A DNA stretch of 64,000 nucleotides from Helicobacter mesocricetorum (GTDB taxonomy: Bacteria; Campylobacterota; Campylobacteria; Campylobacterales; Helicobacteraceae), in NCBI RefSeq assembly GCF_900198605.1, contig NZ_FZPJ01000010.1, positions 38,088 to 102,087 on the forward strand. Direction: 5' to 3'. Below, piece by piece: positions 7,512 to 18,337 of this stretch. Each line of letters starts with the position of its first letter. The first letter of the stretch is position 1. The translations under genes were made by a program, and so were the position numbers. The notes beneath the pieces are model-generated. The model was not told the origin of the DNA, did no database searches, and saw nothing but the letters and a program-made list of their open reading frames with translations.

Positions 7512-8822
7512 GTGGAAAGCATACTTTTGTTAAATACTCAACACAGAGATTTTTCCCTACAATTTGACAAGATTTTAAAACGCGCTAGATTAGATATTCA
7601 AGGAGTTGAAGGAATTGTAAAGGGCATTTTGGATTCTATAAGGATTGATGGAGATAAGGCTCTATTGGAGCATATTTTAAAATTTGATGATTGGAATCCT
7701 CAAAGCTTTGAGGATTTAAAAATCCCTGAAGATTCTATGCAACAAGCTTATGAAAAGCTTGATGATAAGCTTAGGGATGCTTTGCAAGAAGCCCATAGGC
7801 GCATTTTTGCCTTTCACCAAAAGCAAAAGCCCAAAACTTGGCTTGATTTTGAAGAAAATGGAACAATTTTAGGGCAGAAGATAACCCCTCTTGATAGGGT
7901 TGGATTATATATTCCCGGAGGGAAGGCTGCTTATCCTAGCTCACTTTTAATGAATGCTATACCTGCACTTGTTGCAGGAGTGAAAGAGATTGTTGTTTGC
8001 ACACCTGCATTGCACAATGAAATAAATCCCTTGCTTTTAGCTGCTATGTATTTGTGTGGGATTAAAGAAGCTTATAAGGTTGGTGGAGCTAGTGCTGTGG
8101 GTATGATGGCGTATGGAATTGGGGATAGATTTAAAAAGGTTGATATGATAAGTGGTCCGGGTAATATTTATGTTGCTACGGCAAAAAAATGTGTCTTTGG
8201 TGAAGTCAATGTTGATATGATAGCTGGACCTAGCGAGATTGGCATTATTGCTGATTGTAGTGCTAGAGCGGATTATATTACTTGGGATTTGCTCTCACAA
8301 GCAGAACACGATGAAATGGCGAGTTCTATTTTAATTACTACAAGTGCAGAGTTAGCTTCTGAAGTTTCACAAAGAATTAATGAGTTTCTTCCTAAACTTC
8401 CGCGTAGAGAGATAATCGCAAAATCTATCTATAACAGAGGTGCTATCATTGTTACACAATCTTTAGAAGAATCCATACAATTAAGCAATGCTATTGCTCC
8501 TGAACATTTAGAATTGCTATTAAATAACCCTTTAGAGGTGCTTCCACAGATTAAGCACGCAGGAGCAATATTTATTGGAGAAAATACTCCTGAACCTATT
8601 GGTGATTATATCGCAGGACCTAATCATACATTACCTACAGGGGGTAGTGCCAAATTTTTCTCCCCCCTTTCAACAGAGCATTTTATGAAAAAGAGTTCAG
8701 TGATTGCTTTTTCTAAAATGGCTATTGATGAGTTAGGGGAAAAGTGTGGGATTCTAGCTCGAGCAGAAGGGCTAGATGCTCATAAAAATTCTGTTTTAAT
8801 ACGATTAAATAAAAAGGACTAA
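7512..8822 (+). CDS. hisD: Histidinol dehydrogenase
   Basis: A 436-residue HisD, the last enzyme of histidine synthesis, oxidising histidinol to histidine with two NAD+. Landmarks include GLYIPGGKAAYPSSLLMN near residue 134, SGPGNIYVATAKK near 215, the SQAEHDE segment with catalytic residues near 259, and AGPNHTLPTGG near 371. The start is GTG with an AAGGAG site 7-12 bases upstream. It heads a run of closely spaced genes reaching hemC. The other his genes in this window (hisF, hisH, hisA) are 43 kb away. Confidence 0.96.
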   Translation: MESILLLNTQHRDFSLQFDKILKRARLDIQGVEGIVKGILDSIRIDGDKALLEHILKFDDWNPQSFEDLKIPEDSMQQAYEKLDDKLRDALQEAHRRIFAFHQKQKPKTWLDFEENGTILGQKITPLDRVGLYIPGGKAAYPSSLLMNAIPALVAGVKEIVVCTPALHNEINPLLLAAMYLCGIKEAYKVGGASAVGMMAYGIGDRFKKVDMISGPGNIYVATAKKCVFGEVNVDMIAGPSEIGIIADCSARADYITWDLLSQAEHDEMASSILITTSAELASEVSQRINEFLPKLPRREIIAKSIYNRGAIIVTQSLEESIQLSNAIAPEHLELLLNNPLEVLPQIKHAGAIFIGENTPEPIGDYIAGPNHTLPTGGSAKFFSPLSTEHFMKKSSVIAFSKMAIDELGEKCGILARAEGLDAHKNSVLIRLNKKD

Positions 8823-8824
8823 TA

Positions 8825-9088
8825 ATGGATATTTTTGAAGGAATACCACAAGATAAATGGATAGAAATTATTTTTAACGCTTCACAGGGTTTAGCTAGTG
8901 CAGAACTCATAAGGATTTTGGAGCGACTTGCTAGTATGGAGATTTTACTTGAAAAACGTTTAGGTGAATCTTGGGAAGAAGAATTAAATTATATCCTCTC
9001 CTCTGAAGAATCTTCAGAAGAGATTTATAGGCATACACAAAATTTAGCTATTGAGTCTATGGGAAATATTTTGACAAAAAATGAATAG
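8825..9088 (+). CDS. DUF2018 family small protein
   Basis: An 87-residue acidic, helical protein beginning MDIFEGIPQDKW. Length, opening and position before the small exported protein and polyprenyl synthetase match the DUF2018 family, restricted to epsilonproteobacteria; the H. pylori member (HP0242, from memory) is a small all-helical dimer of unknown function. It starts 2 bp after hisD and overlaps the next gene by 8 bp. No function is assigned. Confidence 0.75.
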   Translation: MDIFEGIPQDKWIEIIFNASQGLASAELIRILERLASMEILLEKRLGESWEEELNYILSSEESSEEIYRHTQNLAIESMGNILTKNE

Positions 9089-9518
9089 AATCCTATTTTT
9101 GTTCAGTAGTTTTATTTCTCTGCTTTTTGCTCCGCCGCAGTGGAAGGCAGAGAAATTTTTAGAACTCCAAAAGGATGAATTTTATTTATTAAATTTGCAG
9201 GTTAATGAAGCGCAAAAGACTTTATATTTTCGTTGGACCTTGTTAAAAAACAATGGATTGGTAATGCATCTAAATTATGATTATTTTCCCCATCAATTTA
9301 TACTTTATCAAGATTACAAAAGAAATTGTTATACTTTACCTTTGCTTAAAGCAGAACAGAAATACTATGCACCCGAACCATTTTTTATGTTGTGCTTTAA
9401 GGATTATCATAGGGGACAAAAGATTGCTACTTTGAAATATTATATTTATGAAGGTGGCAGGGATTTTAATATTATTGATGAAAGGATAGTGCCAAATGGA
9501 GGCTTTGGAGCAAATTAA
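9081..9518 (+). CDS. Hypothetical exported protein (HP0241-like position)
   Basis: A 145-residue protein with an N-terminal hydrophobic signal (residues 3-17, ending about FAPPQ), then about 125 residues rich in Tyr, Phe and Lys, probably beta-stranded. The gene sits where H. pylori has an unnamed small ORF between the DUF2018 gene and the polyprenyl synthetase (recalled order). It overlaps the preceding gene by 8 bp and the following gene by 23 bp, so it is translationally coupled. Likely periplasmic; function unknown. Confidence 0.65.
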   Translation: MNRILFLFSSFISLLFAPPQWKAEKFLELQKDEFYLLNLQVNEAQKTLYFRWTLLKNNGLVMHLNYDYFPHQFILYQDYKRNCYTLPLLKAEQKYYAPEPFFMLCFKDYHRGQKIATLKYYIYEGGRDFNIIDERIVPNGGFGAN

Positions 9519-10416
9519 AGAAAAAATACAGAGTTTTTTAGAGGCATTAGATTCTCCTCTTACTTTAGAATTGAGCAAACATTTACAAAGTGGGAAAATG
9601 CTAAGGAGTAAATTGGTATTAAATATTGCTGGAGTAAATGAAGAGAGTATTTTACTTTGTGCGGTGATTGAGATGATACAAAGTGCTTCTTTGTTGCACG
9701 ATGATGTGATTGATAATGCACTTATGCGTCGCTCTAAGCCCTCTATTAATGCTATTGCAGGAGATAAAAATGCTATTATGCTAGGCGATGTGTTTTATTC
9801 CAAGGCATTTTGTGAATTAGTAGCTTTTAGCAAAGAATATCCCCAAATTCCACATATTATTTCAGATTCTGTTGTGAAACTATCTTTGGGGGAAATAGAA
9901 GATGTCTATCTCTCACAAGGCTTTAATGCAGATGAAAGAAAGTATCTAGCAATGATAGAAAAAAAGACAGCGGCATTGATTGAATCTACAGCCTTTGCAG
10001 CTGCATTACTTGCTAAAAAAAGCCTTAATGATGCAAAGAAATTTAGTCTTTATGGAAGAAATTTAGGTATGGCTTTTCAGATTATTGACGATATTTTAGA
10101 TATTACTTCTACACAAGAAAAATTAGGAAAACCTATTTTGAGTGATTTTAAAGAGGGAAAAACAACTTTACCTTATATTTATCTTTATCATTCTTTACAA
10201 GAGGAAGGTAAAGAGCGTTTGAAAAAGGCTTTTAAGCAGGAAATTTCTAGGGATGAGATGATGTGGATTTTAGAAAATCTTAAAAAAAGTGGGGCTATTA
10301 CACGGAGCTTTAGACTGGCTAAAAATTTAGGAGAAGCAGGAATTGAAAGCATAAGTGATCAATCTTGTAATAAACTTGTGTCTATTATGCAAGAGATGAT
10401 AGATAGGGATTTTTAA
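9496..10416 (+). CDS. ispB: Long-chain polyprenyl diphosphate synthase
   Basis: A 306-residue all-trans prenyltransferase that condenses isopentenyl diphosphate onto an allylic primer. The first Asp-rich motif is D69-D-V-I-D73 and the second D198-D-I-L-D202. Residues four and five before the first motif are small (S65, A64), the pattern of enzymes making long chains such as octaprenyl for menaquinone rather than farnesyl diphosphate. The start ATG at 9496 lies inside the previous gene. The next gene, hemA, follows after 8 bp. Confidence 0.88.
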   Translation: MEALEQIKEKIQSFLEALDSPLTLELSKHLQSGKMLRSKLVLNIAGVNEESILLCAVIEMIQSASLLHDDVIDNALMRRSKPSINAIAGDKNAIMLGDVFYSKAFCELVAFSKEYPQIPHIISDSVVKLSLGEIEDVYLSQGFNADERKYLAMIEKKTAALIESTAFAAALLAKKSLNDAKKFSLYGRNLGMAFQIIDDILDITSTQEKLGKPILSDFKEGKTTLPYIYLYHSLQEEGKERLKKAFKQEISRDEMMWILENLKKSGAITRSFRLAKNLGEAGIESISDQSCNKLVSIMQEMIDRDF

Positions 10417-10424
10417 GAGGAACA

Positions 10425-11774
10425 ATGGAATATTATATTTTAAGTTATACGCATAAAAATACAGATATTAGCTTAAGAGAAAAGCTCGTTTTTGAAATAA
10501 GAAACCAACAAACTAAAGACTTTTTGTTTGCTTTAGTAGAAAACAAGTTTATCGAAGAGGCAGTTATTTTATCTACCTGTAACCGAGTAGAATTTATTTT
10601 AAGTGTCAATAACTGCCAAAAAACCGAAGAGTTTTTGTTGGCAAAATTAAGTGATTATTCAAAAGTTGCTTTAGAAGAGTTGAGACAATATGCGGATTCT
10701 TATGAAAATATTTCTGCTATTCATCATCTCTTTAGTGTTGCAAGTTCTTTAGATAGTTTAGTAGTAGGGGAGACACAGATTGCAGGACAGCTTAAAAATG
10801 CCTTTAGATTTTCTTATGATTTAGGCTGTTGTGGGTTGGCATTATCACGAGCCATACATTTTGCTTTTCGTTGTGCTGCTAGTGTGCGGAATTTTACAGA
10901 TATTTCTAAAAATTCTGTTTCTGTCGCTTCCGCTGCTGTGGCACAAGCAAAGGTAATTTTAGAAGATTTAAGGGGCATACAAGCTTTAGTTATTGGGGTT
11001 GGAGAAATGAGCGCATTGTGCGTTAAACATCTTGTTAATAATGGTGCAGAAATTATTTTAATTAATCGTGAGATTAAAAATGCACATTCTCTTTATGAGG
11101 AGATAATAAACACCAATTCTCAAGCAAAGATTCGTGTAGAGAGCTTTAAAGAGTTGGGGAATCTTATTAACAAAGTCCCTTTATTATTTACCGCCACAGG
11201 AGCTCCTCATAGTATTATTACGCAAGATATGGTCGAGGATTTTTCACAAAAACGTTTTTGGTTTGACTTAGCAGTTCCTAGAGATATTGATGGTATTACC
11301 CAAGAGGGTATAAGGGTGTTTTCTGTGGATGACTTAGAAGATATTGTGAGAGAAAATCTTGCTTTAAGGGAAAAACAAGCAGAGACTGCCTATGGGATTA
11401 TAGGAAGATTTACCCAACAATTTTTTGCTTGGTTGCAAAGCCTTAATATAGAACCATTGATTAAGGAGATAAGGCAACAAGCAAAAGAATCTGCGCAAAA
11501 GGAATTAGCTAAAGGAATCTCTAAAGGGTTTTTGCCCAAAGAGTATGAAAAAAATATTGAAAAAACCTTGCATAATGCCTTTAATACTTTTTTGCATAAT
11601 TTTACTATTGGCTTAAAGAATATTGCTAATACCCCACAAGGTGATGGGATAATCGAAGCGGCTAGATTTCTTTTTAGTGGAGAGCAAAATCCTTTAATGG
11701 TTGAACAATATAAATGTGAATACACCCAAACTAAGCTTTTTGACACTATGGATCATAAAAAGGAGGAAGAATGA
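10425..11774 (+). CDS. hemA: Glutamyl-tRNA reductase
   Basis: A 449-residue HemA, first enzyme of the C5 haem pathway, reducing Glu-tRNA to glutamate-1-semialdehyde with NADPH. The catalytic Cys is C52 in [19 protein letters not shown] follows near residue 110, then a Rossmann domain with [11 protein letters not shown] and a helical dimerisation tail. hemC lies three genes downstream, so this operon supplies two early tetrapyrrole steps. Its stop overlaps the proS start (ATGA). Confidence 0.97.
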   Translation: MEYYILSYTHKNTDISLREKLVFEIRNQQTKDFLFALVENKFIEEAVILSTCNRVEFILSVNNCQKTEEFLLAKLSDYSKVALEELRQYADSYENISAIHHLFSVASSLDSLVVGETQIAGQLKNAFRFSYDLGCCGLALSRAIHFAFRCAASVRNFTDISKNSVSVASAAVAQAKVILEDLRGIQALVIGVGEMSALCVKHLVNNGAEIILINREIKNAHSLYEEIINTNSQAKIRVESFKELGNLINKVPLLFTATGAPHSIITQDMVEDFSQKRFWFDLAVPRDIDGITQEGIRVFSVDDLEDIVRENLALREKQAETAYGIIGRFTQQFFAWLQSLNIEPLIKEIRQQAKESAQKELAKGISKGFLPKEYEKNIEKTLHNAFNTFLHNFTIGLKNIANTPQGDGIIEAARFLFSGEQNPLMVEQYKCEYTQTKLFDTMDHKKEEE

Positions 11775-13510
11775 GATTTTCAAAATTTTTTGCCCCTACT
11801 TTAAAAGAAAAGCCCAAAGATGCTTTTTTAAAAAGCCACGAGTATCTAATAAGGGGGGGATTTATCCAGCAAATTGGGAGTGGAATTTATAATTTTCTGC
11901 CCTTAGGGGTTAGAGTGCTTGAAAAGATTAAAACAATTATTCAAGAAGAGATGAATAAGACAGGGGCTTTAGAGGTATCATTGGGGTTTGTAACTTCTGC
12001 TAATCTTTGGAAAAAAAGCGGTCGTTATAACCGATATGGAAAAGAATTATTGCGTTTTAAGGACAGGAAAGACAATGAATTTGTATTAGGTCCAACACAC
12101 GAAGAAGTGATTACAGAACTTATAGGTTCTTATGTAAAAAGTTATAAGCAATTACCTTTGCATCTCTACCAAATCAATCTTAAATTTCGTGATGAGATTC
12201 GCCCAAGGTTTGGAGTGATAAGGGGGAGAGAATTCCTTATGAAAGATGGTTATAGCTTTCATAGCTCCAAAGAAGACTTAAGAAGAGAATTTAATGTGAT
12301 GGAGGAAGCCTATACAAGAATTTTTACAAGATTAGGATTGGATTTTCGTGTTGTTGAAGCTGATAGCGGGGCTATTGGCGGGAGTGGAAGCAAAGAATTT
12401 ATGGTTTTAGCACAAAGTGGTGAAGATACGATTTGTGTCTGTAATAAGTGCCAATATGCTGCTAATTTAGAAGCAGCAAGGCGGATTAAGAAAACTCCTC
12501 AAACTTTACCTCCACAAGCAGATTTTGCCAAATTTCATACGCCTAATACTACAACTATTGAATCTTTGTCGGATTTTTTTAAAGTGGATTCCTTTTGGAC
12601 GATTAAAGCGGTTGTTAAAAAAGCTCTTTTTGAAGAAGGAGAGAGTGCTTTAGTGTTTTTCTTTATACGCGGTTGTGATACCTTAAATGTTACTAAGGCA
12701 CTCAATGTTATCAAAGGTGCTAATGAGATTGTAGAGGCTAGTGAAGAAGAGATAAGAAATGTTGGTCTATGCCCGGGGTATATCGGAGCTTATGCGCTAA
12801 GGAATATCACTCAAAGCCCTCATATTTACTTTGATAATGAATTAGAAAATGCCAAGAATCTGATTATGGGTGCTAATGAAGAGGGATACCATTTTGTGGG
12901 AGTGGATTTATCCCTTTGTGAAGGAATAGAGTTTAGGGATTTAATAGAGGTTAAAGAGGGGGATTTATGCCCTAAATGTGGAGAAGATAAAAAAGGAGAG
13001 CTGTATTTAACGCAGGGGATTGAAGTTGGGCATATTTTTCAACTAGGCGATAAATATTCTAAGGCTCTTGAAGCCTTTTTTTTAGATGAAAATGGCAAGG
13101 TAAAACCTTTTTTAATGGGATGTTATGGAATTGGGGTATCAAGACTTTTAGGGGCTATTATTGAACAACATTATGATGATAGGGGTATGCGATGGAGTGA
13201 AGCCATTGCACCTTTTACTTTAGATATTATTGTTTCTAATGTGAAAGATTTGCAACAAATGGAATACGCTATGGATCTTTATGAGGCTTTAAAAGAGAGG
13301 GGCATAGAATGTATTTTTGATGATAGGGAGGAGCGATATGGGGCGAAAATAGTAGATTTTGAATTAATGGGGATTCCTTATGCTGTGATTGTTGGTAAAA
13401 GCTTAAATGAGGGCAATATTGAGTTTATCCAAAGAAAGAATCTAACAAAAGAAAAGCTTAGTGTAGGAGATACCATAGTAGAGAAGATTGTAGAAAAGGC
13501 AAGAAGCTAA
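11771..13510 (+). CDS. proS: Prolyl-tRNA synthetase (bacterial type)
   Basis: A 579-residue class II synthetase that charges tRNA(Pro). It has the bacterial layout: catalytic motifs around residues 60-200 ([13 protein letters not shown], then [12 protein letters not shown]), a large insertion at about 225-400 corresponding to the Ala-Pro editing domain, and the anticodon-binding domain at about 470-579. The run of seven G at 11853-11859 encodes the conserved [11 protein letters not shown] segment and is not a contingency tract. It overlaps hemA by 4 bp and fxsA by 1 bp. Confidence 0.97.
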   Translation: MRFSKFFAPTLKEKPKDAFLKSHEYLIRGGFIQQIGSGIYNFLPLGVRVLEKIKTIIQEEMNKTGALEVSLGFVTSANLWKKSGRYNRYGKELLRFKDRKDNEFVLGPTHEEVITELIGSYVKSYKQLPLHLYQINLKFRDEIRPRFGVIRGREFLMKDGYSFHSSKEDLRREFNVMEEAYTRIFTRLGLDFRVVEADSGAIGGSGSKEFMVLAQSGEDTICVCNKCQYAANLEAARRIKKTPQTLPPQADFAKFHTPNTTTIESLSDFFKVDSFWTIKAVVKKALFEEGESALVFFFIRGCDTLNVTKALNVIKGANEIVEASEEEIRNVGLCPGYIGAYALRNITQSPHIYFDNELENAKNLIMGANEEGYHFVGVDLSLCEGIEFRDLIEVKEGDLCPKCGEDKKGELYLTQGIEVGHIFQLGDKYSKALEAFFLDENGKVKPFLMGCYGIGVSRLLGAIIEQHYDDRGMRWSEAIAPFTLDIIVSNVKDLQQMEYAMDLYEALKERGIECIFDDREERYGAKIVDFELMGIPYAVIVGKSLNEGNIEFIQRKNLTKEKLSVGDTIVEKIVEKARS

Positions 13511-13911
13511 TGCCCCTAATTTTTATTTTATTGTATGTTTTTTTTGAAGTTTTATTAAGTTATGAAATTATTGGTTGGATAGGGGTATTTGGGTTTTTTT
13601 TAGAGATTATTATTACTGCTATTTTGGGATTTGGGCTTTTAATTAATTTTAGAATGTTTTTTAAAGAAACTTTAGGGAGGTTTTATTTAAGAGGAATCAG
13701 TCAAGGAATATTTTTTAGTTCCAATGTTTTTAGGGTTTTAGGAGCCATTTTATTAATTTTACCCGGTGCATTGAGTGATGTTTTGGGTATTTTAATGCAA
13801 TTTAGCATTATCCTTATGTTGTTAAAGCCCTCCAGCAAGGCTAATGTTAAAGTTTCATCAGATTCCGAAATTATTGATGTAGAAGTGATTGAAAAAGATA
13901 ATAAGGGTTAG
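13510..13911 (+). CDS. FxsA family membrane protein
   Basis: A 133-residue protein with hydrophobic segments at about residues 2-20, 25-48 and 70-100 and a short charged cytoplasmic tail. The pattern, with a [15 protein letters not shown] segment near the third helix, matches the FxsA family of inner-membrane proteins (in E. coli linked to phage F exclusion; general role unknown). Start and stop overlap with proS as TAATG, and hemC begins 1 bp after its stop. Confidence 0.75.
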   Translation: MPLIFILLYVFFEVLLSYEIIGWIGVFGFFLEIIITAILGFGLLINFRMFFKETLGRFYLRGISQGIFFSSNVFRVLGAILLILPGALSDVLGILMQFSIILMLLKPSSKANVKVSSDSEIIDVEVIEKDNKG

Positions 13912-13912
13912 A

Positions 13913-14845
13913 ATGGATAGAGTTATTATTGGCACAAGAGGCAGTGTTTTAGCACTTTGGCAAGCAAATTACATTAAAGATCTTCTAAAGGATGCCTATC
14001 CAAACCTACAAGCAGAGCTAAAAATCGTAAAAACTAAAGGGGATAAAATCCTTGATGTTCCCCTAAATAAGATTGGAGGCAAGGGGCTTTTTACTAAAGA
14101 ATTAGAAAGTCTTTTGCTAGAGAATACTATTGATATAGCTGTGCATAGTCTTAAAGATGTCCCTGTGGAGTTTATTAAGAATCTAGGTTTAGCGGCTATT
14201 ACTAAACGCGAAGATGTTCGGGATAGTTTTTTAAGCTTTAAGTATGAATACTTAGAATCTCTACCTAAAGGTGCTAAAGTTGGCACGACTTCTTTAAGAA
14301 GAACTATGCAGCTAAAAAGATTGCGGAGTGATTTAGATTGCGTGAGTTTAAGAGGAAATGTGCAGACGCGTTTAAAGCGGTTAGAAGATGGAGAATTTGA
14401 TGCAATTATTCTTGCACAAGCAGGAGTAAATCGTCTTGGAATAAAGGGAATAAAGTATATGTTGCCACTGGATTTTATGATTCCAGCAATGGGACAGGCT
14501 GCACTTGGCATTGAATGTAAAAAGGATAGTGAAATTTATCATAAGCTTGCTTTTTTAAACGATAAAAATTCCCTTTTTGAGACTAGTTGTGAGAGGGAAT
14601 TTGTGAAGACTTTAGAGGGTGGATGCCAAGTCCCTATTGGAGTAAATGCTGTTTTAAAGCAAGATTGCATTGCCCTAAGGGCTATAATTGGATTACCAAA
14701 TGGGGAAGAAGTTTTAGAAGATTATATAGAATCCAAAGTTAGTAGCTTGGAGGATTGTCAAAGTCTAGGGAGGGAGTTTGCCTTAAAATTTCTTGCTTTA
14801 GGGGCTAAAGATATTTTAATAAAGGCTCAAGATTGGGAGTTTTAA
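13913..14845 (+). CDS. hemC: Porphobilinogen deaminase
   Basis: A 310-residue hydroxymethylbilane synthase that joins four porphobilinogens. It begins [16 protein letters not shown] and shows the cofactor-binding Cys in GGCQVP (C238) plus Arg-rich substrate segments (TTSLRR near 125, RGNVQTRL near 147). I chose the ATG at 13913, directly after the fxsA stop; a TTG at 13889 would add eight unconserved residues. Its stop shares TTAA with the convergent proA stop. Confidence 0.96.
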   Translation: MDRVIIGTRGSVLALWQANYIKDLLKDAYPNLQAELKIVKTKGDKILDVPLNKIGGKGLFTKELESLLLENTIDIAVHSLKDVPVEFIKNLGLAAITKREDVRDSFLSFKYEYLESLPKGAKVGTTSLRRTMQLKRLRSDLDCVSLRGNVQTRLKRLEDGEFDAIILAQAGVNRLGIKGIKYMLPLDFMIPAMGQAALGIECKKDSEIYHKLAFLNDKNSLFETSCEREFVKTLEGGCQVPIGVNAVLKQDCIALRAIIGLPNGEEVLEDYIESKVSSLEDCQSLGREFALKFLALGAKDILIKAQDWEF

Positions 14846-16098
14846 CGCACTTGCCCACTTCCTCTTATTTTGTATTTATAGGTTGTGAGACTTTCTACGC
14901 CCATAGGTCCTCTTGCGTGGATTCTAGCTGTTGATATACCTACTTCTGCTCCATAGCCAAACTCTTCTCCATCACTAAATCGTGTGGAGGCATTAACATA
15001 GACACAAGCACTATCTATTTGGTTTAAAAACTCTTCTGCAAGGGTATAATCTTCGCATAAAATCGCATCACTATGTCCGCTTCCATAGGTTTGGATATGT
15101 AAAAGAGCCTCTTGAAAGCTTGGTATGACTTTAAGGTTTAAGATGTTGTCATTGTATTCAATATGATAGGCTTCAGGAGGGATTAGCTCACATTCTATAT
15201 TTTTATCTTTTAAGATAGTATAAGATTCTTCGCAACCTTTAAGGAACGTTCCCTTACTTTTAAGCGCAAGTGCTACTTTTGGCAAGAAATCTTTAGCAAA
15301 CTCCTTATCTATAAGCAGTGTTTCACAGGCATTGCAAGTGCTAGGACGAGAGGTTTTAGCATTTAGGATAATAGCAATAGATTCTTCAATTTTGCAGCTA
15401 TGGTGTGCGTAAATATGGCAAACTCCTTTATCGTGCTTAATAACAGGGATTTTAGAATGTTCGCTGACAAAATTAATTAACCCTTCTCCACCTCTTGGAA
15501 TCACTAAATCAACAAAATCTTTTGCGCAGAGCAATGCTTTTAAATCTTCTCTATTTTGCATACTTGGAAGTAAAATAATAGATTCTAAGGGGAGATGGTG
15601 TTGGTTTAAGATCTTATGAAAGATTTCTGTAATTTTCTCATTGGAGTTTTGAGCTTCTTTGCCTCCTTTTAGAATGCAGACATTTCCACTTTTGAAACAT
15701 AATCCAGCCGTATCACTTGTAACATTGGGTCTTGATTCATAAATAATTGCAATAACTCCTAAGGGTGTGCTTACTTTTTGAATATCAAGCCCTTTAGAGT
15801 TGCTAAAACCGCTTAAGATTCTATGTAGAGGGTCTTGAAAATCCGCTATTTTTCTTAAAGATTGCGCCATACTTTTAATCTTTTTTTCATCTAGGCTTAG
15901 ACGTTCCATCATTGCATTGCTTAGATTCATAGTTTGAGCATTTTTTAAATCTTTTGCATTGGCTTGTAGCAGATTTTGTATATTTGTCTCTAATCCTAAT
16001 GCACAATCTCTTAGGAATTCTTGTCTTTGTTGGTGTGGAAGTTGAGCTAGGATATTTGTGGCTACTTTTGCTTTGTGGAGTGTTTGGCTAAGATTCAT
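14842..16098 (-). CDS. proA: Gamma-glutamyl phosphate reductase
   Basis: A 418-residue ProA of the aldehyde dehydrogenase superfamily. It reduces glutamyl-5-phosphate to the semialdehyde in proline synthesis. The catalytic Cys lies in [10 protein letters not shown] (residue 255 from this start), with [10 protein letters not shown] and the LKGGKEA NADP-binding segment upstream. The ATG at 16098 has an AAGGAA site; a TTG at 16101 is in frame but less likely. It overlaps the end of ppk by 11 bp, so the two are co-transcribed. proB is not in the window. Confidence 0.96.
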   Translation of the reverse strand: MNLSQTLHKAKVATNILAQLPHQQRQEFLRDCALGLETNIQNLLQANAKDLKNAQTMNLSNAMMERLSLDEKKIKSMAQSLRKIADFQDPLHRILSGFSNSKGLDIQKVSTPLGVIAIIYESRPNVTSDTAGLCFKSGNVCILKGGKEAQNSNEKITEIFHKILNQHHLPLESIILLPSMQNREDLKALLCAKDFVDLVIPRGGEGLINFVSEHSKIPVIKHDKGVCHIYAHHSCKIEESIAIILNAKTSRPSTCNACETLLIDKEFAKDFLPKVALALKSKGTFLKGCEESYTILKDKNIECELIPPEAYHIEYNDNILNLKVIPSFQEALLHIQTYGSGHSDAILCEDYTLAEEFLNQIDSACVYVNASTRFSDGEEFGYGAEVGISTARIHARGPMGVESLTTYKYKIRGSGQVR

Positions 16099-18205
16099 CA
16101 AAATTCCTTTTAAACATTTGTCTTGAAAGTTTTTTAGCTTTTACTTCTTCTTCCTCACGTTTTAAAGAGATGTAGGTAGAGTTTGTATAGTCTTCTAAAA
16201 TCTTTTGACTATTGATTGGCTTCTCTCCGGTATTGGGTGAGAGTTTTTTATACTCACCATTGCTTTGGAGTTCGTGAGACTTCGCATTATCTTCACTTTG
16301 GATTTTAAGGATACCAAAGAGTTTATCGGCTAAATCTTGTTGGAAGATTGGCGTCATTAATTCTACCCTTCTCTCTAAATTTCTTGGCATCAAATCCGCA
16401 CTTGCAAAGTAGATTTGCGGTTTTGCGTGTTTAAAGTAATAAATCCTTGCGTGTTCTAAGTATTTCCCTACAATAGAGATTACGCGGATATTTTCACTCA
16501 CTCCTTTGATGTTTGGCTTCAAACAACAAATTCCACGAATGATTAAGTCTATTTTAACTCCAGCATTAGAGGCTTGATAAAGGGCTAAAATCACATCAGT
16601 ATCGACAATAGAATTGGCTTTTAAGATAATTCTCCCCTCATTTCCTTTGTTGGTTTCATTGTTAATAAGCTCTAAAATCTTGGGTTTGATTTGCATAGGT
16701 GCTGCAAGGAGGGTTTCAAGCTTTGATTTGTGAGAAAAACCAGAGAGATTATGGAAGAATTTTGTAGCATCTTGAGTGAATTCTTTTTTAGAAGTCATAT
16801 AGCTAATATCTGTATAAATTTTTGCTGTGCTTGGATTATAATTTCCTGTGCTTAAATGCACATATTCGCGCAATTCCCTACCGATACTTTTAATTACTAA
16901 GGCAATTTTTGCATGCACTTTTAATCCCGGCACTCCATAGATAACATGAGCTCCAGCGGATTCTAAGGCTTTTGCCCAATTAAGATTATTTTCTTCATCA
17001 AATCTTGCTTTAAGTTCTACAAGGGCTGTAACTTGTTTGCCATTTTCAGCAGCTTCAATGAGTGATTTTACGATGGGGGAGTTTTTACCAACACGATAAA
17101 GCGTCATACGAATTGAAAAAACATCAGGATCTTTTGCGGCACTTTGGATAAAATTTACAATAGGGTCAAAGCTTTCATAGGGTTGATATGAAAGAATATC
17201 TCGTGTATCAAGCACAGAAAAAATATTGGCTTTGGAATCTAGGGGTGGTAAGATTTTAGCACTATAATTTGGAAAAGTTAGATTAGCAAAGTTTTTATTT
17301 CCTACAATTTCCCATAGGATATTAGAATTCATTGGTAATTCGTATTCATAAATATCTTCAGCAGATACTCTAATGTATTGAGTGATAAAGCCTTTTAATT
17401 CTTCATCCACACTTTTGCTAATTTCAAGTCGGATAATTTCTCCCTTTCTGCGAGACTTTAATCCCTCTGTCATTAGCACCATAAAATCGTCCGCTTCCTC
17501 TTCTTCTATTTCCATATCTGCATTTCTTGTTACTCTAAAAGCACCCCAATTAAGGGCTTTAAAGCCCGGAAATAATTCACTAGTAAATTCTGCTACAACA
17601 CTATCTGTATAGATATAAGTATCATCAAGATTGATAAAGCCCGGGAGCATTCTTGAGATTCTTGTCATACCAAATTTAATTTCATTAGGGTCATCAAGGC
17701 TTTGGAGTTTGAGTGCCAAAACATAGGTGAGATTATTAAGGTGAGGAAAAGGATGAGTGGCATCCACAGCAATTGGGACAACAATAGGATAAAGGTGATT
17801 TAAGAAATATTCTTGAAGCTTTTGTTTTTGTTCTTTATTAACTTCTTTATAGGTTTTAATAGATAAGCCAATGTTTTGAAGTTCTTTTTTGATTTCTGTA
17901 TAACAAGATTCTACATACTCTTGTTCTTTTTGCAGATAGTTTCTAATTTCTTCTAATTGTTCTTTTGGCGTTAGTCTATCCGCTCCACTTTCGATAATCC
18001 CTTCACTATAAAGTCGTTTTAACCCAGCAACCCTTACCATATAAAACTCATCAAGGTTTGTTCTATAAATAGCAAGGAATTTTAGACGCTCTAATAAAGG
18101 ATTGTTTTTATCTTGTGCTTCACTCAAAACGCGTGTATTAAATCTAAGCCAAGATAATTCACGATTAATAAAATTTTTTGCTTTATTGAGGGTATTTTGA
18201 GACAT
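16088..18205 (-). CDS. ppk: Polyphosphate kinase 1
   Basis: A 705-residue PPK1, reversibly making long-chain polyphosphate from ATP. The N-terminal domain opens with FINRELSWLRFN; the two PLD-like C-terminal domains contain the phospho-histidine candidate H431 in KVHAK, then HLSTGNYNP near 450 and the LEHARIYYF segment near 590. The family length is about 690-720. It is divergent from purM, with about 130 bp between. Confidence 0.96.
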   Translation of the reverse strand: MSQNTLNKAKNFINRELSWLRFNTRVLSEAQDKNNPLLERLKFLAIYRTNLDEFYMVRVAGLKRLYSEGIIESGADRLTPKEQLEEIRNYLQKEQEYVESCYTEIKKELQNIGLSIKTYKEVNKEQKQKLQEYFLNHLYPIVVPIAVDATHPFPHLNNLTYVLALKLQSLDDPNEIKFGMTRISRMLPGFINLDDTYIYTDSVVAEFTSELFPGFKALNWGAFRVTRNADMEIEEEEADDFMVLMTEGLKSRRKGEIIRLEISKSVDEELKGFITQYIRVSAEDIYEYELPMNSNILWEIVGNKNFANLTFPNYSAKILPPLDSKANIFSVLDTRDILSYQPYESFDPIVNFIQSAAKDPDVFSIRMTLYRVGKNSPIVKSLIEAAENGKQVTALVELKARFDEENNLNWAKALESAGAHVIYGVPGLKVHAKIALVIKSIGRELREYVHLSTGNYNPSTAKIYTDISYMTSKKEFTQDATKFFHNLSGFSHKSKLETLLAAPMQIKPKILELINNETNKGNEGRIILKANSIVDTDVILALYQASNAGVKIDLIIRGICCLKPNIKGVSENIRVISIVGKYLEHARIYYFKHAKPQIYFASADLMPRNLERRVELMTPIFQQDLADKLFGILKIQSEDNAKSHELQSNGEYKKLSPNTGEKPINSQKILEDYTNSTYISLKREEEEVKAKKLSRQMFKRNFDES

Positions 18206-18301
18206 ATTTGCCCCCTTATGTGATTTGGATAATTATATAGTAGTTAGCATTAAACTTTGTTAATTGTGGGTGAAATTCTAAAGCTTTAAGTTGTAATTTT
18301 G

Positions 18302-18307
18302 TATTAT
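18302..18307 (+). promoter_or_regulatory. purM -10 element
   Basis: TATTAT preceded by TTG sits 31 bases before the purM ATG at 18338; transcription would begin near 18314. It lies in the divergent spacer shared with ppk. Confidence 0.35.
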
Positions 18308-18337
18308 TTTCTTTATTTTTGCATTATGAGGAATATA

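Noticed and set aside
8662-8668. C7 run in hisD
   Set aside because: Short and within conserved sequence; no sign of frameshift.
11853-11859. G7 run in proS
   Set aside because: It encodes a conserved RGG segment of an essential enzyme; switching off would be lethal.
13996-14511. 171-codon minus-strand open frame inside hemC
   Set aside because: Shadow of hemC; the plus-strand frame has every family motif.
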